From: Paraphaeosphaeria minitans
Taxonomy: Eukaryota; Ascomycota; Dothideomycetes; Pleosporales; Didymosphaeriaceae
NCBI GenBank assembly: GCA_015832175.1
Contig: WJXW01000004.1
Span: 2,852,001 to 2,916,000, forward strand
Length of the DNA: 64,000 nt
Direction: 5' to 3'
The stretch's first letter is position 1, and each line of letters begins with the position of its first letter. The position numbers were made by a program, and so were the translations under genes. The notes under the pieces were generated by a model. That model was not told the DNA's origin. It saw only the letters and a list, made by a program, of their open reading frames with translations, and did no database searches. Below, piece after piece: positions 55,863-64,000 of the stretch.

Positions 55863-57632
55863 AGCTGTCATACCCATCTCGAGCCAACAGGTAGTGCAGA
55901 GGGGAGGCAGTTGTGGCTGGTCCCAGGGACTGACTCTGGTTAGACCCTTTGGTCGTATATACTTCACATACCCTGGATCCTAGATCATTCCACGCTGCAT
56001 GCGTGTAACCATCTGAATGAACATTTGTTTCGTGCAGACCACAATCCGTTCTTCCTTTCGTGATGTCGCTAACCTCACCCATCCTCTTCACGCAGACCAC
56101 ATCTTGTTTCTTTCGTGATGTCTCCAACCTCACACAACAACATCATCATCGCACCACAACGTGAGAAGCTCAACCTCGTCCATCTTCCACAATGACACCC
56201 CTCTCCAACATCCCATCCCCACAGCCTATATACTCGACCTTTACCCACCCACCACAAAATGAAGCAAAACAAAGCAAACAACCACCCACCGAAACCCGCC
56301 AACGACAACCTCGACCCGCGTAGCAGAGCCAACCGACCCTAACCCATGGGGACGCCCCAAACTATGGGGCTGCTGCCACTGCAAGCACTCGAATAGGTAT
56401 CTACCACCGCAGCGAGGCGCCGAGCCTGCGACGTGCAGGTAGGAACCCAGAGTGTGGGCATTTGTGGTGCGCCGCGTGCCCGGAGATTGGACGTTGCATG
56501 GGGGGAGGCGTGCCTGGGGTTGGATCTGCATGGGGGGAGGGGGAGGCGTGCAGGGAGATACCTGGGAGGGGAGGGGCGGGCAGGGATGAGAGGGAGGGAG
56601 GGAGGGAGGGAGGTGAAGTAGGTAGATGATTGGGATGTGCGAGGAAACATCCCGTCGTTACCGACTGTCAACGGTTGGTAGGCATATATCCTTGTACTGT
56701 GTCAAGGCCATGAGCTACGATATCACGCTGAGAGGCTAGGTAGTTTAGGTATGTGAGTAGGTAGGTATCCATCCTTTGCCAAGACCAGGGTCTCTGACAC
56801 CTACCAACCTACATACAAGGTAGCGCACGGTTCTGGCGAGATCAGCACCGGGACCCCCAAGGTAACGCATCGGGCGAGGTTTCATCGGCGAATCGTCAGT
56901 ATAGGTGGTGTTTCACTCGTTCCATCGCTTCCCGCTGTGTCCGAGGCGCCGTCCGTTCGGGAGAAATGGCGGGACAATGTACGTTGCTTCACCGCTGTAT
57001 AAGGTATGTTGGTTGGTGAACGGCAAGGAACGGTGGCTGGAAATCATGGTAGGAGCAATCTTGGTTGTTTACACTGGGTACCTAAGGCTTATAGGCGGAA
57101 TTTATGGTTTGATGACTATCACGTGGTGGTGTGAATAGTTACCTACGTGATGCGTATATTTAGGTAGCGTTGTTTTCTATTAGTCTAGCTACCGATGAGA
57201 TGGAATGGCTCATTAGGAGCTGCGGTTTCTGAGTTCCTCAGTCTGCGACTCTCCTGTGCTGCTTCACTGCTACAATGCCGGCGGTGTCGAGTAATGGTCA
57301 AGACACTTGGGTTTCTCCCGCGCATTTCACGCATTAGCTATCTTCCCAGGCTAATTTGAAGGCATTTTGTGATCTATGAACATTGACCAACGGGCTAATT
57401 GATTGTCCGCCAGCGTGTCGCTGCAAGTGTTTGCAGGTCGCAACGTTTGAATACAACCCCTGACAGCTTTGCGATGCTCTCTGCCTCTCTTAACTTGGTA
57501 AATCTGATGATCAACTGACACGTCGCCGTGCTCATGCGCTGTGACTTTCCCTATCGCACAGACACGTCCCAAAATCTAGACACATCCTCACCTACCTCGC
57601 AGTTTCTTCCTGTAGCCAACACAAGATCTACC
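55863..57632. other. Intergenic, 1.8 kb
   Basis: No gene is supported. It contains the G-rich block at 56500-56615 and a cluster of GGTAGGTA words at 56737-56770. Confidence 0.4.
56500..56615 (+). repeat. G-rich block with (GGGA)n run
   Basis: Several GGGGGAGGGGG runs precede a GGGAGGGAGGGAGGGAGGGA tract (about 56591-56612). Six or more G-tracts with one-base loops make a G-quadruplex on the plus strand likely. Confidence 0.7.
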
Positions 57633-57932
57633 ATGACGACTCCGAATCACACATCTAGCCCACGTCTCGGCGCGCTATCTCTCGTGAGTTCTTCTTCGTC
57701 GTCGACGCCGCCGAGAGCTTGGCCCAGCTGGGTCTGCAACAAGTGTAGAAAACCCAATGCTCCCCAACAAGGCGCGGAACCGGCACTCTGCACCTCCGTG
57801 TTATGCAAACATTTCTGGTGCATGGAGTGTCCGGACCTGGTCGATGTAATGGAAGAGGAGACTCGCATCGTCCTCGGGCAATGGTTCTCGGGAAGAAGCG
57901 AGCCGACGCAATGGTGGGGTAGCTGGCGTTGA
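57633..57932 (+). CDS. Hypothetical small zinc-finger-like protein
   Basis: This is a 99-residue frame from the ATG at 57633 (MTTPNHTSSPRLGALS). A Ser-rich start leads to WVCNKCRKPNAPQQG and then LCTSVLCKHFWCMECPDLVD. The cysteine pattern (C-x2-C, then C-x4-C-x4-C-x2-C) resembles a small treble-clef or RanBP2-like zinc site. The rest is an acidic helix and a Trp-rich end (QWFSGRSEPTQWWGSWR). No known family fits. The frame is open upstream without an ATG nearer than 57528, and this ATG has a good context (ACCATGA). It stands alone. Confidence 0.55.
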   Translation: MTTPNHTSSPRLGALSLVSSSSSSTPPRAWPSWVCNKCRKPNAPQQGAEPALCTSVLCKHFWCMECPDLVDVMEEETRIVLGQWFSGRSEPTQWWGSWR

Positions 57933-58726
57933 GACACGGATGCGCTGGAGGTACCCTGTGCTGGAATTAGTCTTTGGGGATGGGGTTCGGATTCTATTTA
58001 TTCAGCTGCACAGCAGTCATGGTCGGTATGCGTGTGTGATGGGAGTAATTGGCCTATTACGCGTCCACACACACGTCCCCCGTTCCTTGTGCTTTGACCA
58101 TGGCTCTCGAAACTCTGTGCCCATAAATCTATCTGTTGTTCGAAGTTTGCCTAGGCTGCAACTTTGTGCTGCATGGGCTTGCAAGTTCGCTGGTATTTAC
58201 CAGCATAACAGTAGAGTAGAGTGTAAAAGTGATGAATTAGCTCTGTGAGCGATGACGCTTATAACCACTATCTAGGTAATCTAGTGGTAGCAGCTGCTAC
58301 CAATGGTGGCACCTGCCACATGATAATCAGCCCATCGTAGAACAGCGGCAAGATGCATGTGAGCATCCTTGGCGAACGCATACGTACAAAGTAGTTCTTG
58401 TCGGAAGCCGAGCTGCCAGAGACTGTTTCATGGCCTCGGGCTGCGGCGACCACGGCGAATGATAACTGCCTGAAATACGTTTTGGTGGTTCTTCGGGGAC
58501 TTGGTTGCCCGCCAACTGGGCACGAACATCCGGGCACTGTGTTTCTCCGGCTGGGTAGCGTAGGTATTACAAGGTAAGTAGATACCAAGCCCAGGGCCCA
58601 CAATTCCTTTTTGTACTCTTATCCGCTGTCTCTATTCAATAGTTTACGTTGGTTTCTTCGACGGCATGGATATCCCTTCCATTGGTTTATCGCTCTGCTG
58701 ACGTCGACATTCCTGAACGTATAGAG
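57933..58726. other. Intergenic
   Basis: No supported gene. The region near 58270 has TATCTAGGTAATCTAG, a copy of the recurrent motif. Confidence 0.4.
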
Positions 58727-59035
58727 ATGTATGTTGATGGAAAGGCAGAGCTTGAGAAAGCCCTATCCTATATCAAGGCAGTTTTTCATGCGGAAAACAT
58801 GCGGCGATACGATGTATACAGCATCAGCAGTAACGGCTTGGAGGACCCCTTTGCAAGAAAGAGTGGATGTGCGGTGTTGGCACAAAAGGGATATTGTCCT
58901 GAACAAATCATTTGCGCTTTCCGCAGACCGGATGTGCCAATTGCACTAACGATGTTTCGCTTGCGCATACCTCCGTTGAATTCCCTTACGAACGCAGCGG
59001 AGGTTGTGCAGACTCCTGAAGTAGTGACTAAGTGA
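58727..59035 (+). CDS. Hypothetical protein fragment
   Basis: This is the last 102 codons of an open frame that continues upstream to about 58649 without an ATG. It reads MYVDGKAELEKALSYIKAVF, then CAVLAQKGYCPEQIICAFRR. An AATAG acceptor just upstream (about 58637) allows it to be a 3' exon, but no 5' exon can be found. I do not recognise it. It may be a relic or chance. Confidence 0.3.
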   Translation: MYVDGKAELEKALSYIKAVFHAENMRRYDVYSISSNGLEDPFARKSGCAVLAQKGYCPEQIICAFRRPDVPIALTMFRLRIPPLNSLTNAAEVVQTPEVVTK

Positions 59036-59792
59036 TACATAACGCCGTCCAATGTAGATGGGTACCTATGATGCCCCATCGTATCGTTGGGAGCAGGGAT
59101 CGAGGCTCAGTCACTAAGAATAAAGACTATCTCTAAGAAGACCGCATTTTCTTCTACGACGTGTACGGCTTTTGTAGGTCGGTTTTCGTTATACCTAGCG
59201 ACGCCCGAACAGACGCAACCGCGTGGGCGACCAAGACAGACCTCACTACCATATGAGGCCAACGCGTTTATCTTACCCAAAACAGACACGTCGGAGTTGG
59301 ACGAGCCATGATAGAAAAGGGCGACACGATCTGCGTTCTGTTTGGATGCAAGGGGCCTTCATTTTGCCGAAGATCGAGCCACGATGTGTTCACCGGCCCT
59401 ACATACCTTCAAGGATGGATGGGCGGCAAGGTCCTTGATGTGTCCTGGGATGACAAGGCCAAGGACATATCTTAGATTCATTAGGATGGGATATATCATC
59501 AGTGTTTCCTAGGCTGGAGGTGGAAAGATGTACCGTCAAGCAATGTGCTTCGGGTAAAGGTCAAGCATATTAATCGCCAAAGCCGAAAGTGGAGTGCAGC
59601 AGTACTTGTGGTACGGGCCAATGAACGATACATTACGACGACTGGTCTAATCTACATATATCATGCTTGGGGTACGTTTTCACATTGCTGAGGATTTTTC
59701 GTGTTGACGCGAAGAACTTCATCCCACCTACTTGCAATAACTAGCTTATCCCAACACCAAAAACCTTGCAGGTGTACGAAATCACCACAAAA
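59036..59792. other. Intergenic
   Basis: No supported gene. This is the upstream region of the DUF8021-like gene. Confidence 0.4.
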
Positions 59793-60694
59793 ATGCTAAT
59801 CACACTCCTCTCTCTAGCTCTCGCGACGACCACACACGCCTCCGAGACACCATGCGATCGCACTTTCCTCAACGACATGACGGCCGCCTACCTCGCCGCC
59901 CAAACCCTCGGCGAGCCCTGGCTGATCCCCTCGATCGCCCCGAACCTGACCTACACGGAGCAATTTGAGCCTCTCTCCATCAACGCCGGCATCCTCAGCC
60001 GACCGCTGAACATCACGAGCCACCGCAGTTTCTACGACGACGTCCTATGCACGGCTTTCACGCAATATCTCGCCATGGACCCTGCGCATCCGTACGTCGT
60101 CGGGACGAGGTTCGAGGGCGACGGGCTGTACCTGACCAAGATCGAAACACTGGTGACGGACCAGGGGACTGGGCGTTCAATGCGACGGGATACGAGGTGG
60201 GTTTGCGCCGCTGGGATTTCGGGCATGGCGCGTTGACATGTTGCGTATAGCATTGGGACGGCCAGGAGGACTGGAGCGAGATACCCCAAGACCGGCAGGA
60301 CGGCCGCGAGATCATCCGGGCGGCGGGCGACGCGTACTTTGATCGTTTTGCGGATGCGAATGCGACGGTGCCCTGGGGGACTCCTTGTGCTAGGCTGGAG
60401 GGTGGTGCGTACACGGGTGCAAGGAATCTTACGGGGAATACGTGTGACTTGGGGCTGCCGAGTACCATTACTGTGGTGGATAGGAGGTACGTGGCTGATG
60501 AAGTGAATGGAGTGGTGGTGATATACGTTGGGTTTCCGGGTCTCGACCGCGACGATCCTGACCCATCACCTGATAGTCATGCTTTCAGGGTAGAGGGAGG
60601 GAAGATTCGGTATATCCATACACTGAGTACTTGTGAAGGCCATCCCGGCTGTGGATTCAACGGCACTGGCCCGCCGCCGTCGAGGGGGCAGTGA
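59793..60694 (+). pseudogene. Secreted DUF8021-like protein, one-base frameshift
   Basis: Two exons are visible: 59793-60196 and 60251-60694, with a 54-nt GT-AG intron. The signal peptide is MLITLLSLALATTTHAS. Then come LNDMTAAYLAAQTLGEPWLI, LTYTEQFEPLSINAGILSRP and YVVGTRFEGDGLYLTKIETL, matching a fungal secreted family annotated DUF8021. After KIETLVTDQ the frame breaks: the next conserved block GDWAFNATGYE is in another frame, and exon 2 (DGREIIRAAGDAYFDRFADA, TVPWGTPCARLEGGAYTGAR, SHAFRVEGGKIRYIHTLSTC) continues from that. One missing base between 60155 and 60170 explains it, and no intron fits there. Read as written, translation would end shortly after as a truncated product. The function of the family is unknown. 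The rest is so well kept that the lesion must be recent, or a base error. Confidence 0.75.
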
Positions 60695-61025
60695 GTGGTG
60701 GGTTGTTGAAAATGGGGGATAATATCACACCTACTAGTAGTAACATGAGTGAAGTATCATCCTAGATGCGATGGCATCATCGAATTGCGAGGTTGTCTTT
60801 CAAATTTGAAAGGGTGGGTGTTCCCGCACATGCCGTCGCGTCGAAGAACCCAAGTGCCTTGGAGTACTATCCCGCTCCATCCATTGGCCACAGACCACAA
60901 CGTCTGAGCCTAGTGCGTCATTGCAGTCACGACTACAACCTCGAGCCTCTCACTCTGATCGATACGAACTCAAGTATCGGCCTTCAAAACATGTGCTCTG
61001 TCAGCTCGTCTCGGCGCAGATCAGC
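60695..61025. other. Intergenic or 5' region of CorA-like gene
   Basis: The frame of the next gene is open back to 60921 without an ATG, so an upstream exon cannot be excluded. Nothing else is seen. Confidence 0.4.
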
Positions 61026-62714
61026 ATGTCACCCTTGACCGGCTGGAAGGGCGCTGACACCTCCTACCTGCAAAACATCCAGAGATCATGCCCCCAACAC
61101 CCCAGCCTGAAGCTACTCAAGACCCTCCCCATTCTCCCTGAGCACGCCTCACGCATCAAGATCCTCGAGTTCAGAGAGGGAACCATCACCGAGCTCGAGA
61201 TCCACAAACTCCCCCAATTGGACGCGTACTGGGCCACCGAAAGATCACCAACATGTAGAGGCCGTCTATACCTCGTCGAGGACATCTCCATTCCTTGGAT
61301 CTCGTCACTGGGGAACCACTTCGATATCGACCCGCGCTTCTTCGCAGAGTATCTGAAGCTGGACCTGGACCGGACGCAGAATTTCCTCGAGGGGTACCAC
61401 ACCATGCGGCGCCTCCCCTCGTTGCGCTCCACAGTGACATTCACCACCTTCGTGTACCACGAGATCCGGACCTTCGATGGACACGCGCCTCGGAGAGAAG
61501 ACTACGAGATCCTAACGCGGGACAACGTCGCGCGTCTCGTGACGACTGTAGACCACCACTGCGAGCGGGCGACGGGCATGATACGCAGAAACATGAGCGT
61601 GTGGTGGCGCCCTAGCAGCGACCCCGCCTCCCCCTGGGATGGCATCGTCCTCGTCGACCCAGGCGCGTCCAGCACGTTCCGTCTGCGGCGATGGAGCGCG
61701 CCCGACGCGGCAGCATGGAGCACCGCAACGTGCAGCAACACGCCGTACCTGGACGGCTACGTCGACTTCGCCGCGTGGCCGCCTCCGCCGCAGGGCCCCG
61801 CGAGGCACGCCAGCATCCTCGACGGCATCGCTCGCTACTGGCAGCACGCATCGCGCGCAGACGTCGCGGCGGCGCTGCTGGACCCCCGCGACGCGTTCCT
61901 CTTCGCCCACCGCATCGCGGCGTCGCACTGGAACCTGCAGCTCGAGTACCTGGTCGGCGTGGTCAGCCATCTGGAAAAGGGGCTGCTGCGGTTCGAGCAG
62001 ATGGATGCGCACCCGCGGGCCGAGACTATCGTCGACGAGGTCGGCGCGCTGCGGACGCTGCTGAGCGATGTGAATGCGTGGCGGCGCAGGGTGTACTTTT
62101 ATCTCGAGCAGATGCGGTGGAACATGGAGGGGCTGCGTGTGCCGAGCGCGGGGGCGATGGTGGGCAGGGTCATCGGCGAGGACGCGACGGTGAGCTGCGA
62201 GGACGACGACGACGATGACGATGAGGCAAGAGATGGCAGTGGCAGTGGCAGTGGCAGTGGCAGTGATACACGCACCCAACGCAACCAGCGCTCATACACG
62301 AGTCCCACCACCGCCCTCGCCCTCGCCCACGCCGACCTAACCCCCCTCCTAAACTCTCTCCGCCTCACGCAGCAGCGCATCCAGTCCCTCCTCCCCGTGG
62401 TCATGGGCGCCTTCTCCCTGCTCGAAGCGCAGCACTCTGTCCTCAAAGCCGACCTCACCATCCGGCTATCCTCGATGGCCCTCGTCTTCGTGCCGCTCAG
62501 CTTCACGGCGAGTCTGCTCAGCATGAGCGACGACTTCTTGCCGGGGAGGAGGCGGTTTTGGGTGTTTTGGGTGGTGAGCGTGCCCCTCATCGTCGGGCTG
62601 TTTTGGTGGGCGTACTGGGTGCAGATGTGTGCGGTGAAGAGGATTGGGGTGAGGCAGGTGGTGAGGAGGTTTAGGGAGGGGAAGGAGGAGGTGGCTTCCA
62701 GTACTATGCATTAG
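61026..62714 (+). CDS. CorA-like membrane protein
   Basis: This is a single exon of 562 residues from the ATG at 61026. The N-terminal 400 residues are soluble and helical (DPRFFAEYLKLDLDRTQNFL, ILDGIARYWQHASRADVAAA, LQLEYLVGVVSHLEKGLLRF). A low-complexity insert follows, CEDDDDDDDEARDGSGSGSG, encoded by GAC/GAT and GGCAGT repeats. Then comes the long CorA stalk helix (LNSLRLTQQRIQSLLPVVMG, QHSVLKADLTIRLSSMALVF) and two C-terminal helices (VPLSFTASLLSM; WVFWVVSVPLIVGLFWWAYW). This layout is that of fungal CorA-like Mg2+ transporter proteins. The GMN signature that ends helix 1 in true CorA is absent: the loop reads SMSDDFLPG. Mg2+ transport is therefore doubtful. The last codons (ASSTMH) are encoded by the first unit of the minisatellite that follows. 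Confidence 0.8.
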   Translation: MSPLTGWKGADTSYLQNIQRSCPQHPSLKLLKTLPILPEHASRIKILEFREGTITELEIHKLPQLDAYWATERSPTCRGRLYLVEDISIPWISSLGNHFDIDPRFFAEYLKLDLDRTQNFLEGYHTMRRLPSLRSTVTFTTFVYHEIRTFDGHAPRREDYEILTRDNVARLVTTVDHHCERATGMIRRNMSVWWRPSSDPASPWDGIVLVDPGASSTFRLRRWSAPDAAAWSTATCSNTPYLDGYVDFAAWPPPPQGPARHASILDGIARYWQHASRADVAAALLDPRDAFLFAHRIAASHWNLQLEYLVGVVSHLEKGLLRFEQMDAHPRAETIVDEVGALRTLLSDVNAWRRRVYFYLEQMRWNMEGLRVPSAGAMVGRVIGEDATVSCEDDDDDDDEARDGSGSGSGSGSDTRTQRNQRSYTSPTTALALAHADLTPLLNSLRLTQQRIQSLLPVVMGAFSLLEAQHSVLKADLTIRLSSMALVFVPLSFTASLLSMSDDFLPGRRRFWVFWVVSVPLIVGLFWWAYWVQMCAVKRIGVRQVVRRFREGKEEVASSTMH

Positions 62715-63215
62715 TGGTTAGTTCAAGGGAGGGAGAAGAGGAGTTAGCCCTAAGCACAGTGCATTAGGAGTTAGTTGTAAGGAAAGGAGAAGAGGAGTTA
62801 ACCTCTAGTGCTGTGTATTAGGGGTTAGTTTAAGGGAGGGAGAAGAGGAGTTAGCCCTAAGCATAGTATATTAAGAGTTGGTTATAAAGGAAGGAGAAAA
62901 GGAAACCTCTAGTACTATGTATTAGGGGTTAGTTTACACGAGGGAGAAGAGGAGTTAACCTCTAGTGCCGTGCATTAGGGGTTATTGCAAGGGAGGGAGA
63001 AGAGGAGTTGACCTCTAGTGCCGTGCATTAGGAGCTGGTTTCAAGGAAGGGAAAGTGCAGTGCATTACAAGTCAGTGTTGAGAGCGCAAGAAGAGAAGTA
63101 AACCTCACATGCCGTGCATTAGGAGCTGGTTTTAAGGAAGGGAAAGTGCAGTGCATTACAAGTCAGTGTTGAGAGTGCAAGAAGAGAAGTAAACCTCACA
63201 TGCCGTGCATTAGGA
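62699..63215. repeat. Two-tier minisatellite: about 53 bp x 7, then 91 bp x 2
   Basis: The words GTGCATTAGGGGTTAG and GGGAGGGAGAAGAGGAGTTA recur with a period of 51-54 bp in seven diverged units (GCATTA-type anchors at about 62708, 62761, 62815, 62868, 62919, 62972 and 63025). After that a 91-bp higher-order unit is repeated twice almost exactly (anchors 63025, 63116 and 63207). The array begins inside the stop-codon region of the CorA-like gene. Confidence 0.9.
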
Positions 63216-64000
63216 GTTAAGTTTCCAAGCAAAGAAAAAGAAGAGTCAACCCTACCGTAAGCACAGCGCACCAAGAGTAGGTTTTCAAGGGACGGAAAAG
63301 AGGAGTTGGCCCTCACATGCAGTCAGCACCAAGAGACCAGTTCAAGATGTATGTCCCTGTAAGGAAATCCCAGCGAATGGCTCTACTCCACCACCCACCA
63401 CCGTACCTAATGGACCTGAGCAGCCCGCGAAGCGCATCGCCACGACCAGACGCCCCCAGCTGTTGTACAAGCGAAAAACAATCAGACATGACGGACACAG
63501 CCGAAAACGGCGTCAAGATGGATGCTGCAACCGAAAACACTTTTCTTTTCTACTTGCACGTCGTGTCGTGACAAAGGGAATTGCTTTCAAAGATAGCTAG
63601 CAGCGAAACCGCGGCGTTGTTGGTGCGGGAAGGTGCCGCTGGGCGCATCGGCCACGTCCGAGAACGGCAACTCGCAGCTCGAAGAGGGAAAGGTTGCTGA
63701 TGCATGCAATCGTGTCGTACATGATAGGGGGGTGAGGGGGAGAGGGTTTAGGTAAGCGAGAAAGGAAGAGAATTGAAACTATTTCGGTGTGCGGGCATGT
63801 CGGCACGGGGGATTTTTTCGGCGGAGGGTGTCGTGTAGCAGCACCCGAATGGGCAGCGTGGTGAGTACATGTGCTTGCACGCGGGTGGGTACTTCCGCTG
63901 GGGAAAAGCCCGCCTGTATGCACGAGCGATGGGTGGGCATCGACGATGGGACACGAGAGACAAGAACGCCCCATGCACCCCACTCCTATCCAACGGCCTT
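63216..64000. other. Right end of window, no supported gene
   Basis: After the minisatellite there are only R/P/S-rich open frames without family content. One further diverged repeat-like word appears near 63300. Nothing else is supported. Confidence 0.4.

Noticed and set aside
54912..55967. 351-residue minus-strand frame opposite the sugar transporter
   Set aside because: It is an antisense shadow of a clear transporter exon, rich in E/G/D/R.
61512..62279. 255-residue minus-strand frame opposite the CorA-like gene
   Set aside because: It is an antisense shadow in GC-rich DNA with no family features.
62815..62990. TTAGGGGTTAG words as telomeric repeats
   Set aside because: They are spaced by about 53 bp inside a longer unit and are not contiguous TTAGGG, so this is a minisatellite and not a telomere.
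63597..63983. 128-residue minus-strand frame at the right edge
   Set aside because: Pro/His/Cys-rich translation of GC-rich DNA without a domain; probably chance.
1..64000. tRNA, rRNA or CRISPR loci
   Set aside because: I looked by eye for cloverleaf arms with TTCRA loops and for regularly spaced repeats with unique spacers and found none. A tRNAscan run would be more reliable.

Overview
This window is nuclear DNA of a filamentous ascomycete (Pezizomycotina), most likely a Dothideomycete or close relative. The evidence is gene content and gene structure: many 45-150 nt introns with GTAWGT donors and CTRAC-type branch sites, a Zn2Cys6 regulator, fungal-only rhodopsin-fold membrane proteins, a GH7 cellulase and small secreted proteins. 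It is not bacterial. I see no operons, CRISPR arrays, rRNA or confident tRNA genes. Many open frames were spliced by hand, and where I give exons the reading phases close exactly unless I say otherwise.

Layout. 0-5.5 kb: 5' end of a dynamin-like GTPase (VPS1), V-ATPase subunit A (10 exons, one of 18 nt) and a rhodopsin-fold membrane protein, all on the minus strand. 5.5-10.7 kb: gene-poor DNA with a TACG-rich tract and a decayed F-box gene. 10.7-13 kb: mitochondrial ribosomal protein bL27m, tail-to-tail with an alpha-methylacyl-CoA racemase-like CoA transferase. 14.3-18.5 kb: a Zn2Cys6 regulator and a broken six-hairpin glycosidase gene. 19-25 kb: YjbQ family, two low-complexity proteins, a FAM210-like mitochondrial protein, a CCHC zinc-knuckle protein and an EthD-domain protein. 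25.4-35.8 kb: Ste23/insulin-degrading-enzyme peptidase, a second rhodopsin-fold protein, complex I subunit NDUFS6, and a coiled-coil/F-G-rich protein interrupted by one in-frame TAG. 36-38.3 kb: remains of a rhodopsin-fold gene and of an MFS transporter whose intron carries a 15-bp minisatellite. 39-42.5 kb: a divergent flavin monooxygenase / TauD dioxygenase pair. 43.5 kb: a small secreted protein with ten cysteines. 44.5-50.5 kb: an F-box protein, a small membrane protein and a GH7 cellobiohydrolase. 53.8-55.9 kb: sugar transporter. 57-64 kb: a small Cys-rich protein, a frameshifted secreted DUF8021-like gene, a CorA-like membrane protein and a minisatellite that starts inside its last codons.

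Housekeeping genes (VPS1, VMA1, bL27m, NDUFS6, STE23, FAM210-like) are intact. Decay is concentrated in accessory genes: glycosidase, DUF8021-like, MFS, rhodopsin-fold and F-box. Short CCTAGGTA/GGTAGGTA motifs recur in the intergenic DNA. The strongest leads are the Cys-rich secreted protein, the FMO-TauD pair, the intron minisatellite, the CorA-tail minisatellite and the cluster of broken accessory genes. I did not find a clearly new multi-gene system.
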